From the NCBI RefSeq assembly GCF_001311985.1, contig NZ_BBCJ01000016.1:53851-117850 (forward strand): a stretch of DNA of 64,000 nt. The letters run 5' to 3'. The stretch is from Geotalea toluenoxydans JCM 15764 (GTDB taxonomy: Bacteria > Desulfobacterota > Desulfuromonadia > Geobacterales > Geobacteraceae). Below, one piece after another: positions 8,789 through 18,956 of this stretch. Within the stretch, counting starts at the first letter, position 1. Each line of letters opens with the position of its first letter. Under the pieces are notes generated by a model. That model had not been told where the DNA came from. It did no database searches and saw only the letters and a program-made list of their open reading frames with translations. The position numbers and the translations under genes were made by a program.

Positions 8789-11244
8789 TTAATTAATTTC
8801 ATCGCCTGCGTTGGTGGCATCCCCATCATATGATGTTGGCTCTGTTCCGGGGATAAAGCACTCGGTTACACTGCCTTCGCTTCCTTCCCTGGCCAATCGT
8901 CCGGTGCGCGGATTGATCAGGCAAAGGTAACGTTGCCGGGAACAGGAAAATTAGTAACCGATACTCCGGCCAGACCACGCTGCATGAACTCTGTCCAGAT
9001 GGGGGCCGCTGCCTGGCCGCCTGAGCCGCCGGCGCCCAGGGACCGTTCCTGGTCATAGCCAACCCACACACCGGCTACCAACTGTGGCACATAGCCGATA
9101 AACCAGGCGTCCTTCATGTCATTGGTAGTCCCGGTTTTGCCTGCCACCGGCCGGCCAAGTGCCCTTGCCCTTTGACCGGTACCGCTGGTTACGACACTTT
9201 GCATGAGGTTGGTCATAATGTAGGCGGTTTCGGGAGAAATAACCGGGACTGCCGTCATGCTGCTGGCGGCAGAAATTGGTTTTTTACCATCTTCCGTGGT
9301 CAAATTGACTGCAGAGGTAGTTGAAGCGAAGACGGGCAGCGGGAGAGGTGTAGTTTCTTCCAGGATGTTTCCTTCACGGTCGACCACCTTGGTCACAAAA
9401 TAAGGGGTGACCCTGAAGCCTCCGGAGGCAAATACGGCATAGGCGCTGGTGAGCTCCATTGGTGTAAGACTTGATGAACCAAGGGCGAGAGTCAGGTTGG
9501 CGGCGAGGGGGGAGCTGATTCCCAGTTTCTTGCCGTATTCTATGGCCGTGTTGACGCCGATGGATTCAAGTATCTTGACGCTGACGACATTGATGGAATT
9601 GGTCAGCGCCTCGCGCATGGTAACCGGACCGCGATAGATATTGTCGTAGTTCTTAGGCTTCCATGCCTGCTCCTTTCCGCTCTCATATTCTGCAGGCGAG
9701 TCGTCGATGAGGGTTGCCGGGCTCATCCCCTTGTCGATGGCTGCCGCATAGATGATCGGCTTGAAGGCGGAACCGGGATTGCGCTTTGCCTGCATGGCCC
9801 GGTTAAACTGGCTTTTCTTGAAATCGTATCCTCCTATCATGGCCCGCACTCCGCCGGTCTGGGGATCCATGGCGACAAGTGCCGCCTGGGCTTCCGGCTC
9901 CTGATCAAGGGCAAAGATGGCGCCGTTTTTATTCACGTCAGGCGTGACAACTGATACCTCGATGACACTTCCGGGATTAAGAGTCTTTCCCTTGCGCTCG
10001 GGTTTGCCGTAAGTCGCCAGCAGATTGAGCTTGCCTGCCCAGGCCATGTTTTTACGGTTAAGAATGCCGGTGCGGTCACCAACTCTGACGGTTACCTCAC
10101 TTTTCCCTGGATTGACGGCCGTAACTACCCCCTGATAGGTAGCCCCCTCTTTTAAGGAGGGTAAATCAATACCTTCTTCCACATGTTTGCAGAAATTACC
10201 AATTTCAGCTTCAGAAAGGTATTTGATGGGACCGCGAAACCCTTGCCTTTTGTCAACTGCCTTGAGTCCGTTGACTACACCTTCATAGGCAGCCTTCTGC
10301 ATCTCCGCATTCATGGTCGTATAGATTTTCAGACCTTCCTTATACAACCGGTCCTCTCCATATTTTTCTTCCAGCTGGATACGCACCTGCTCCAGGAAAT
10401 AGGCCGATTGCTCGCTGTTCACCTTTTTCAGGGAGCGGATGAGGACCGGTGTGTTCTTGGCGTGATCGGCCTCCGCCTGGGTTATATAGCCCTCCTTGAC
10501 CATTCGCTCAAGTACGTAGCTCTGCCGCTCCTTGGCTTTTTCCAGGTGCTTGATGGGTGAATAGGTGTTGGGGGCTTTGGGCAGCCCAGCCAGCATGGCC
10601 ATTTCAGCCAGGTTCAGGTTTTCGACGTTCTTGGCGAAATAGGTTTCAGCTGCCAGCTGAACCCCGTAAGAGCCGGCGCCGAGATAGATCTGATTTAAAT
10701 AGATATAGAGGATCTCGTCTTTGGACAGCCGCTCTTCCATGCGCTTGGCCAGGATTGCTTCCTTGAGCTTGCGGGAATATTTTTTCTCCGGCGTCAAAAG
10801 CATCGATTTGGCTACCTGCTGGGTGATGGTGGAAGCACCTTCCTTTTTGCGCATGGAAATCAAATTCTTGAAGGCGGCACGTACTATACCCAGATAATCT
10901 ATTCCTTTGTGCTGGTAAAAGTTGGCATCTTCTGCGGCAACAAAGGCCTGAATGAGCTTTTTCGGCACCTTGTCCACCGGCACCACCGTCCTGCGCTCCA
11001 GGTAGAATTCGCCGACAAGGCTGCCATCGGCGCCGAAGACCTGGGAAACAATGGGGGGACGATAATCGGCCAATCGATCCACCTTGGGAAGGGTGCCTAA
11101 AAGAAAGAAGAAGTAGCCCATGAAAGAGAGGAAGGCCAAAAAGGCAATGACGCCGCTGGAAACGAGGGCGATTCTGAAAATGTTATTGCCGCCGCTTTTT
11201 TTGATTCTGCGGCCAGGATTCGCCTGGCCCTTGTAAAGCTCCAT
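8789..11244 (-). CDS. mrcA: Penicillin-binding protein 1A (class A), C-terminal frameshift
   Basis: A bifunctional peptidoglycan polymerase anchored by one N-terminal membrane segment (about residues 25-55). The glycosyltransferase GT51 domain carries FVAAEDANFYQHKGID, GASTITQQVAKS and KILEAILA-like motifs. An OB-like insert sits in the middle. The transpeptidase has the catalytic SAFKPIIYAAA (SxxK), SIN (SxN) and KTGTTND. The apparent stop at 8917 follows a missing C; restoring it continues the protein through INPRTGRLA to a TAA at 8789, giving about 818 residues with a tail like those of other PBP1A proteins. It stands alone on the minus strand. Confidence 0.9.
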
Positions 11245-11452
11245 ACAATTAGACTCCGCTGCCTTTGTTGTTAATCTGCTTCATGCTGCAGAATACTGCA
11301 GTTCAAAGAGCCAATTCAAGTTTATTATCCGGCGCCGATGAATAGCTAACATGAGATAAAATTAAATATTTTTCTGTAGCTGGCCACCTCACTCATTAGT
11401 TAAAATGCCATGGTGTATTGATTATCATGAGCATATTGAAAAAGGGGAAACT

Positions 11453-12961
11453 ATGAAAAAAACATTGTTTGGCGTGTGCGCCTTGGGCGCGCTCATGTCA
11501 GGGGGGGCGATGGCGGCGGAGTTCCAGCCCATGGGCGCGCTCGGCATCGGCGGTGCAGGGGTTGCCAGGACGTTCGATTCCCATGCGCCCTACTGGAATC
11601 CGGCCGGGCTCGCTTTCAACGACAAGTCCTTTTCCAGCCGGATCGACGCCAGTGTCGGCCTGAAGGTCAACGATGGCTTGGCGGACAACGTGGATCGCTT
11701 GAGCGATCTCAACTTCGATACCTTCAGCAAGTACAATGCCGGTGCTACCAGCGCCCAGACGGTTACCGACACGATCGAGGCCCTTACCATCCTGGGAGAC
11801 ATCAAGGAGAAAAAGGGTACCCTGGCGGTTGACGGCAATGCGGTTGTCGGCTTCCAGATCAAGCATTTTGCCTTCGGTGCCTTCGGCACCATCGAAGGAT
11901 TTGCCCAACCTTTGCCGGATACGACCAACATCGTACCGAACCAGGATAACACGAGCACGGCAATCACCGCCAACCAACTCTGGTCACCGGTTGCGGGAAC
12001 TGCCGCTACCAACCCGTCGCATGTTTATTTCTCCGACACCCAGGTCCAGCAGATCCAGGCGGCACTCATAACGAACAATCAGCTGACCGCGGTGCAGGCC
12101 CAGGACATCATCAATGCTGCTGATGCACGTTTGGCAGGGTCGGGCATTTCTGCCGATGCGGCAACGACCAGCCTGGTCACCTTGGGACAGACCCTTGCCA
12201 GTCCGGGGACCAATACACTGGACAACAACGTGTCGTCCGTTCGGACCAAGAGCCTTGCCTATATCGAGTTTCCCCTGTCATACGGCCATGCCATACCGCT
12301 CGGCAGTTTCGGCACGCTGGGCATCGGCGCCACGGCCAAGGTTATCTCCGGCCGGGTTTACCAGTCGCAAACCTACCTGCTGAAAAGCGGCACCAAGGTA
12401 GAATCGAGCGACATCACCCGGGAGCTGACCAAGAACTTTAAAGATACAACCCAGTTCGGCATTGACCTGGGCGCGCTCTGGCGTCCAAAGGAATGGATCA
12501 ACGTCGGCATTGTCGCCAAGAACCTGAATACTCCGGAATTCGATGCACCCGATGTCAAGGACAAGGATGGCAATGTCCTGGTGGGAAGTGGTGGCAAGGT
12601 CAAGCTGAAGCCCCAGGTGAGGATGGGGGTATCCTTCGATCCGTTGACCTGGCTCACGTTGGCTGCGGATGTGGATTTGACGAACAACGAAACGGTGCTT
12701 GAGTCGAACAATTACCGGAGCCGCAACATCGGCGGCGGCTTCGAGTGGCACTATTTTTCATGGTTCAAGCTGCGCGGCGGTATGTATAGCAATATTGCCG
12801 AAAAAGGCATCGGACCGACCGCCACGGCAGGCATCACCTTCGGTACCAAATGGATCAATCTGGACATCGACGGCGCCTATGGTTTGGACACGGCCAAATA
12901 CAAGGATAAATCCTACCCGCAGGAAGCACGGGTTCAGGCCCAGATCAATTTCCTCTTTTAA
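11453..12961 (+). CDS. Outer-membrane beta-barrel protein, TraF/FadL-like
   Basis: About 502 residues from the ATG at 11453, chosen because a GGGG-type site precedes it and a signal peptide (cleavage near AMAAEF) begins there rather than at 11405. The mature N-terminus, GALGIGGAGVARTFDSHAPYWNPAGLA, is the pattern shared by FadL/OmpP1 proteins and by the conjugal-transfer TraF-like outer-membrane family. The C-terminus ends in an aromatic beta strand (QINFLF) as outer-membrane barrels do. The gene is intact and is followed within 12 bp by two PEGA lipoproteins. No conjugation genes are nearby, so a role in transfer is unlikely; a transport or envelope role is more likely. Confidence 0.75.
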   Translation: MKKTLFGVCALGALMSGGAMAAEFQPMGALGIGGAGVARTFDSHAPYWNPAGLAFNDKSFSSRIDASVGLKVNDGLADNVDRLSDLNFDTFSKYNAGATSAQTVTDTIEALTILGDIKEKKGTLAVDGNAVVGFQIKHFAFGAFGTIEGFAQPLPDTTNIVPNQDNTSTAITANQLWSPVAGTAATNPSHVYFSDTQVQQIQAALITNNQLTAVQAQDIINAADARLAGSGISADAATTSLVTLGQTLASPGTNTLDNNVSSVRTKSLAYIEFPLSYGHAIPLGSFGTLGIGATAKVISGRVYQSQTYLLKSGTKVESSDITRELTKNFKDTTQFGIDLGALWRPKEWINVGIVAKNLNTPEFDAPDVKDKDGNVLVGSGGKVKLKPQVRMGVSFDPLTWLTLAADVDLTNNETVLESNNYRSRNIGGGFEWHYFSWFKLRGGMYSNIAEKGIGPTATAGITFGTKWINLDIDGAYGLDTAKYKDKSYPQEARVQAQINFLF

Positions 12962-12972
12962 GGGAGAACGGC

Positions 12973-13308
12973 ATGAAAAAAATATGCATACTTGTAGTGA
13001 TGGTCACTATGGCATGTCTCCTGGGAGGGTGCGGCTCGACCAGCAAGGTTGTCAAGGATATGGTGATCACTTCGGAGCCGTCGGGGGCGACGGTCTTTCT
13101 GGACGGGGATAAGGTTGGCGAGACTCCCTTGAAGGTGCAGACCTTCTTTACATGGAACAAGGAGGAGTTATATAATTCGTTGCTGCGGCGGGTCATTCAG
13201 GTCAAAAAAGAAGGTTTCGAATCCCAGATACGGGACATGTACCCCATCGACATGCCGAACCTCCATTTTCTTCTCAACAGGGAAAACGTGACAGGAGAGA
13301 AAAAGTAA
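12973..13308 (+). CDS. PEGA-domain lipoprotein (first of two)
   Basis: A 111-residue lipoprotein with signal peptide and lipobox LLGGC at about residues 15-19. The mature part holds one PEGA domain: ITSEPSGATVFLDGDKVGETPL, with the P-x-G-A and DG-x-x-x-G-x-TP pattern. PEGA modules are small beta-rich units found in surface lipoproteins; their ligand is generally unknown. It lies 11 bp after the outer-membrane protein and shares a TAATG junction with the next PEGA gene, so the three form one transcription unit. The C-terminal half (about residues 60-111) has no family I recognise. Confidence 0.8.
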   Translation: MKKICILVVMVTMACLLGGCGSTSKVVKDMVITSEPSGATVFLDGDKVGETPLKVQTFFTWNKEELYNSLLRRVIQVKKEGFESQIRDMYPIDMPNLHFLLNRENVTGEKK

Positions 13309-13610
13309 TGAAAATGCATGGCATCTGGTCCTTGATTTGTCTGCTGTTACTGGCCGGGTGCGGCACGTCCGGGCAGTTCGTCGTCAAGTCCGAGCCGGCC
13401 GGCGCGGAGATCTTCATCGACGGGCGACCGTTTGGCCGGACCCCGGCAACCTTGCAGGTCCCATTTGTGGAGAACAAGCAAATGGTAACGGAAAAGAAAA
13501 TCATCTCCCTGAAAATGTCCGGCTATAAAGAGATGAAGGACGTGCTGACCTATCAGGGCAATACGAGCAAGACCCTGGATTTTAAACTGGAGCCGGGTTC
13601 CGGCGGTTGA
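13308..13610 (+). CDS. PEGA-domain lipoprotein (second of two)
   Basis: A 100-residue lipoprotein with lipobox LLAGC near residue 18. Its PEGA domain reads VKSEPAGAEIFIDGRPFGR then TPATLQVP. It begins on the last base of the preceding stop codon, so translation is coupled. The two PEGA proteins share the same plan but only modest sequence similarity, suggesting an old duplication. A terminator at 13632-13663 ends this unit, which is outer-membrane protein plus two lipoproteins. Confidence 0.8.
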   Translation: MKMHGIWSLICLLLLAGCGTSGQFVVKSEPAGAEIFIDGRPFGRTPATLQVPFVENKQMVTEKKIISLKMSGYKEMKDVLTYQGNTSKTLDFKLEPGSGG

Positions 13611-13631
13611 AAGAAAGAGAACGACATGCAC

Positions 13632-13663
13632 AAAAAGCTTGGTCTCGTTGCCAAGGCTTTTTT
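13632..13663 (+). terminator. Terminator of the envelope operon
   Basis: AAAAAGCTTGG pairs with CCAAGGCTTTTTT with a one-base bulge and an 8-nt loop, ending in a T run. It sits 20 bp after the second PEGA gene and 20 bp before the DUF3187 gene, so the latter may depend partly on read-through. Confidence 0.7.
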
Positions 13664-13684
13664 GTAACCTAAGGGGTATCGACT

Positions 13685-14688
13685 ATGGGCAGATCCTGGT
13701 CCGTGATCATTTTCAGCAGTGCCATCATCCTTTTTCACAGTAGTGCTTTTGCTCTGGATATCAACCCTTTTTATACCCAGAACCAAAGTCCGCTGGTGCA
13801 GATTTTCGGCCTTCCTGCTGCCGGGAATGGGGCAGTCACCCCGGTCGGGCATCTGGATGCCACCGTCGCCCAGGACATGGCTTCAAATTACGCCAAGTCC
13901 GAAAACATTCCCAGCGGTGAAAGAATACTCCTTGACGGCGAGAGCGAACGGACAACCGTCGCCTTACGCTACGGAGCGGTAAAGGGGGTGGAGGTGGGAC
14001 TGGATGTGCCGTTGATTGGCCATGGAGGCGGTATTTTCGACGGCTTCATCGAGGGGTGGCACGATTTTTTCGGTCTTCCCCAAGGGGGACGCAAGGAGGC
14101 GTCGCGCGGCCGCTTCTCTACAGCTACGAGAAGGACGGGGTGGAGCGGCTCAGGGTGGATGACTCGAATTTTGGCATCGGCGATGTGCGGCTGTCGGCGG
14201 CATATCAGATCTATGGGGAAGGCCCCGGTGCGGCGACGCTCCGCGCCAGCCTGAAAATCCCCACCGGCAGCAGTGGTAAACTCCATGGCAGCGGCAGCAC
14301 CGATCTTGCCATCTGGCTAACCGGCAGCCGCGATAAAGCCCTGGAAAAATGGGGACACTGGACCATCTTCGGCGCTGCAGGGGGGATGGCCATGACCGAC
14401 GGCAAGGTGCTGAAGGAACAGCAGAATAACCTGGTCGGTTTCGGTACGATCGGCATCGGCTGGAGTCCTGCCCCGGTCATCGCTTTCAAGACCCAGCTCT
14501 CCACCCATACTCCCTTCTATGGCGACAGCAGCCTTCCCGAGCTGGGGGACAGTGCCGTGCAGCTGATCATGGGGGGAACCATCGCCTTTTCCCCCACAAC
14601 CTCCCTCGACATCGGCGTCTCCGAAGACCTGGCGGTCTATACCTCGCCTGATGTGGCTCTCCATTTGGCCCTTACCAGGAGATTTTAA
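13685..14688 (+). CDS. DUF3187-family outer-membrane protein, frameshifted
   Basis: About 334 residues after repair. The N-terminus is a signal peptide (cleaved near AFALDIN). The mature start, NPFYTQNQSPLVQIFGLPAA, and the middle segment RASLKIPTG with GSTDLAIWL match the DUF3187 family of predicted beta-barrel proteins. The C-terminus ends in an aromatic strand (LALTRRF). The frame breaks near 14100 (after QGGRKEA). Function is unknown. Position directly behind the TraF/FadL-like barrel and the PEGA lipoproteins suggests the four genes act together at the outer membrane. It converges on, and overlaps by 4 bp, the EamA gene. Confidence 0.75.
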
Positions 14689-15631
14689 CTGCCGGACGCT
14701 TCCGCCTCTTCCGGCCGCCGCTCCTGGTTCAGATAGAGCCGCAGCGCCCGCCGTTCCGCCACCAGCTTGACCGTCAGGGGCATCACCACTGAGCTGAAAA
14801 TAAGGACACAGCCCAGCGCTTCCCACACCCCCAACCGCTCCCCGAGCAGCGCAAACCCTCCCAGCATGCTCCAGACCGGGTCCAGCGTATAAATAAGACT
14901 GGCCCTGGTGGGTGTGGTGAAGCGCTGAAAGGTATTCTGAACGGTAAAACAGATGACGGTGGGAAACAGCGCACAGTAAAACAATGCACCGGCGGACACG
15001 GGCCCAATGTGAAACTCAGGCTGGGGGAGGATCAGAACCAGCAAGCCGCCGAGTATGGTGACGGTGATAAATTGGAACAGGGTGACGAGGTAGACGTCGT
15101 CATTGCTGCGGAGGACCTTGGACACGGAAATGATGTGAAGGGCGATGAAAAGGGCGCAGACAGTGGAGAAGATGTCTCCCCTGCTGAAGCCGCCGCCGGC
15201 AGCAAGGGCGATTATGCCGGATATGGCCAGGCAGAGGCCGGCAAAGGTCAGCCGGTCAATCTTGTCACGCCAGATGAGGTAACATAAAAGCGGCACGACC
15301 AGTACGAACAGATTGTTGAGAAAACCGGCTCTGGTGGCGCTGGTGCCGCTGACTCCGATGACAAAGGAGAGATTTGCGGCAGTAAGGGCTATCCCCACCA
15401 TGACTCCCCGTTTGACAATGTCGCGGTTGATCTCCTTGAGCCTGGGAAGGCAGACCATGGCCATCATAACCGCAGCCAACAGAAAACGAAGGAAAAGAAA
15501 AGTGACGGGGGGATTTCCCTGAAACCGATCTTGTTGAAGACAAAGCTGCCACCCCAGAGGAAGGTGGTGAGAATCAGCCATGGCGTTGCCCGGCGGGTTT
15601 CACTATCCAATTTTGCGCTGAGTTCATTCAT
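14685..15631 (-). CDS. EamA-family (DMT) membrane transporter, frameshifted near start
   Basis: A ten-helix drug/metabolite-type transporter made of two EamA repeats, about 315 residues. I place the start at 15631, immediately after the uvrA stop (TAA then ATG). There the sequence reads MNELSAKLD followed by TPWLILTTFLWGGSF, the typical first EamA helix. A missing C in a run near 15515 shifts the frame, and the rest continues as PVTFLFLRFLLAAVMM. The second repeat includes TRASLIYTLDPVWSMLGGF. It ends in a charged tail. It is the downstream gene of a uvrA-eamA pair; the substrate cannot be predicted. Confidence 0.82.
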
Positions 15632-18506
15632 TTACAGCAATTTCCTTAAAAACATCCCAGTATAGGAGCCGGTCACCTTTGCCACTTCCTCTGGGGTGCC
15701 GGTGGCGACGATGTTGCCTCCCCGGTCCCCCCCTTCCGGGCCGATATCGATAATGTGGTCTGCTGTCTTGATCACATCCAGGTTATGCTCGATGATGACG
15801 ATGGTGTTACCTCCTTCCACCAGCTTGTGGAGCACCTCCAGCAGCTTGTGGATGTCGGCGAAATGGAGGCCGGTGGTTGGTTCGTCCAGGATATAGATGG
15901 TCCTGCCGGTGGCACGCTTTGACAGCTCCTTGGCCAGTTTGACCCGCTGCGCTTCGCCCCCGGAAAGGGTGGTGGCGGCTTGGCCCAGCCTGATATAGCC
16001 AAGCCCCACTTCCTCCAGGGTCTTCAGCTTGTTCTTGATCCTGGGAATGTGCTCCATGAACTGCAGCGCCTGGGAGACGGTCATGTCCAGCACATCGGCA
16101 ATGGATTTTCCCTTGTAGAGCACCTCCAGTGTCTCGCGGTTGTAGCGGGCACCCTTGCAGACCTCGCACTGTACGTAGACATCGGGAAGGAAGTGCATCT
16201 CGATCTTGATGATGCCGTCCCCGGAGCAGGCCTCACAGCGCCCCCCCTTGACGTTGAAGGAATAGCGCCCCGGCTTGTAACCCCTGACCTTTGATTCAGG
16301 CAGTTGGGCGAAGATGTCGCGGATATCGGCGAAAACCCCCGTGTAGGTGGCGGGATTGGAACGTGGCGTCCGGCCGATGGGGGACTGGTCAATGTTGATC
16401 ACCTTGTCCAGGGCCTCAAGTCCCCGGATTTCCTTAACGGCCCCCGCCTTTTCGCGGCTCCGGTAGAGCCGTTGGCAGAGGACCTTGTACAGGGTGTCGA
16501 TCACCAGGGTCGATTTGCCCGAGCCTGAGACACCGGTAACGCAGGTGAGAACACCCAGCGGTATGTCCACCTCCACCTCGTTCAGGTTATTCTCGCTGGC
16601 TCCGGTAATACTGAGGAATTTGGACGCCTTGCGCCGCTGTTTCGGCACCTCTATGACAAGTTTCCCGGACAGGTATTTGCCGGTCAAAGACTGCGGATTC
16701 TCCATGATCTCGGCCGGCGTTCCCTGGGCGACCACCCGTCCGCCGTGGATGCCCGCTCCAGGTCCCATATCGATCACATGATCGGCTTCCAGGATCGTCT
16801 CCTCATCATGCTCCACCACCAGCACCGTGTTGCCCAGGTCGCGCATGTGCTTCAAGGTTTGAAGCAGCCGGGCGTTGTCCCGCTGATGCAGGCCAATGGA
16901 TGGTTCGTCCAGGATATAGAGAACCCCCACCAGACTGGAGCCGATCTGGGTGGCGAGCCTGATGCGCTGCCCTTCACCTCCGGAAAGCGTGCCGGAAGAG
17001 CGGTCCAGGGAGAGGTAATCTAGGCCGACGTTGACGAGGAAATGGAGTCGCTCCCGGATCTCCTTGAAGATACGACGGGCGATCTCCTCTTCCTTGGGAC
17101 TCAGGTGCAGGTTGGCGAAGAATTCCAGGGCGTCCTTGATGGAAAGGGCGGTGACGTCGCAGATGTTGTGGCCGTCAATCCTGACGAACAGCGCTTCCTT
17201 CTTCAGCCGTGCTCCCTGGCAGGTGGGGCAGGGCATGACATTCATGTATTTTTCCAGTTCTTCCCGCACCAGGTCCGATTCGCTTTCCCGGTAGCGCCGC
17301 TCCAGGTTGTTCAGCACCCCCTCGAACTCCTTGTGGTAGGTATGCTTTCTCCCACCATCCTCCTCCCACCAGAATTCAACCTTTTCGCCCTTCGATCCAT
17401 TAAGGATTATGTCCTGGGCCTTGGCGGACAACTTTCTGAAGGGGGTGCGGATGTCAAACTTGTAGCTTTGGCCAGGGCTTCCAGGGTCAGGTGGTACCAG
17501 CCGGAGAGCCTCTTTTCCCATGGTGCGATAGCCCCTTCCCGGATGGAAAGATCCGGATTTGGGATGACCAGTTCGGCATCGAAATACATGCGGGTACCGA
17601 GACCGGTACAGTCAGGGCAGGCGCCATACGGGTTGTTGAAGGAGAACATGCGCGGAGTCATCTCCGGATAGGAGATGCCACAGTCGATGCAGGCGAAGCT
17701 TTCTGAAAAAAGCATAACGTCTTGCCAGAAGGATTTTTCCTTCTTCGGCTTTTTCCCGGCAGGCTCTTCCGATTCAACGGGGGGGTACTCCTGAACGGCG
17801 ACCTTGACTATTCCCTCCGCGTGATTGAGGGCCGTAGCAAGTGAATCGGCCAGCCGGCGCTGGATACCGTCCTTTATCACCAGCCGGTCGACGACGATGT
17901 CGATGTCATGCTTCTTGTTCTTGTCCAGGACGATCTCATCGGCAAGGTCATAGGGAACATTATCGATGATCACCCGGGCAAAACCGTCTTTGCTCAACTG
18001 GGACAGTTCTTTGCGGTACTCCCCTTTGCGGCCGCGGATCATGGGGGAGAGCAGATTGATCTTGGTGCCGGCAGGAAGCGTCATGATCTGGTCGACCATC
18101 TGGCTCACCGTCTGGGCAGCTATCTCCTTGCCGCAGTTGTAACAGTGGGGCTTGCCAACACGGGCAAAAAGCAGGCGCAGGTAGTCGTAGATTTCCGTGA
18201 CCGTGCCGACGGTGGAGCGGGGATTCTTGCTGGTGGTTTTCTGTTCGATGGAGATGGCCGGGCTCAAGCCTTCGATGGATTCGACATCCGGTTTTTCCAT
18301 CTGCTCCAGGAACTGCCGGGCATAGGCTGAAAGGGATTCAACATAGCGCCGCTGACCTTCTGCATAAATGGTGTCAAATGCCAGGGTCGACTTGCCGGAA
18401 CCGGAGATGCCGGTAATGACAACGAGCTGGTCACGGGGGATTTCCACATCAATGCACTTGAGGTTATGCTCGCAAGCGCCTTGATAACGATCTTGTCAGT
18501 AGCCAT
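15632..18506 (-). CDS. uvrA: Excinuclease ABC subunit A, two frameshifts
   Basis: The damage-recognition ATPase of nucleotide excision repair, forming the UvrA2UvrB complex. It carries two ABC ATPase modules: [19 protein letters not shown] near the N-terminus and [19 protein letters not shown] in the second half. Each has an LSGGE signature and a [11 protein letters not shown] / [12 protein letters not shown]alker B. Zinc-binding CxxC pairs are at CIDCG/CPDCTG and CEACSG/CEVCKG. I start the gene at 18506 (MATDKIVIK), where adding one G gives the normal GACEHNLK. A second break lies near 17470. The joined protein is about 958 residues. eamA follows directly. Confidence 0.95.
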
Positions 18507-18590
18507 TGTTTATGCTCCACAATCTATCACATCTTATTAATAATACCGCAGCAGTAATGAGTAACCACCAGTGCAGTACAAACGAAGGTG

Positions 18591-18624
18591 AAAAAAAAAA
18601 GCCCCGGATCGCTCCGGGGCTTTT
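18591..18624 (-). terminator. Terminator of the cold-shock gene
   Basis: The stem AAAAGCCCCGGA / TCCGGGGCTTTT with a 4-nt loop is followed by a long T run on the minus strand. It lies about 20 bp after the csp stop. Confidence 0.92.
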
Positions 18625-18644
18625 GGTCGTTTGAAGATTGTTGT

Positions 18645-18845
18645 TTAACCTCTGACGACGTTCGCTGCCTGCAGACCTTTCGGGCCTTTCTGTACTTCGA
18701 ATGTAACTGCTTCGCCTTCTGTCAGAGATTTGAAACCATCGCCCATGATCGCGGAGAAATGCACGAATACATCCTCACCATTATCCTGCTCGATAAAACC
18801 AAAACCCTTGCTGTCGTTGAACCATTTTACTGTACCATTTGCCAT
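18645..18845 (-). CDS. Cold-shock-domain protein (CspA family)
   Basis: A 66-residue single cold-shock domain, an RNA/ssDNA chaperone. It begins [18 protein letters not shown] (RNP1) and contains DVFVHFSAI (RNP2), with the standard length. A GGAG site lies 7-9 bp before the ATG. The gene stands alone with about 100 bp of upstream DNA and its own terminator. I cannot tell from the sequence whether it is cold-induced. Confidence 0.95.
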   Translation of the reverse strand: MANGTVKWFNDSKGFGFIEQDNGEDVFVHFSAIMGDGFKSLTEGEAVTFEVQKGPKGLQAANVVRG

Positions 18846-18956
18846 TCGTACTTTCTCCTACTGCTTTGTTAATTTTTATTCAGAGGGGTAAGACCTCTGA
18901 ACGTCCGATGACATTACGGGTTTAGCAAGACCATGTCAAGCTTTTTTTATTCATGA

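Noticed and set aside
11453..12961. A conjugation locus on the basis of the TraF-like barrel
   Set aside because: No other tra, relaxase or type IV secretion gene is in the window; the domain name covers chromosomal barrel proteins.
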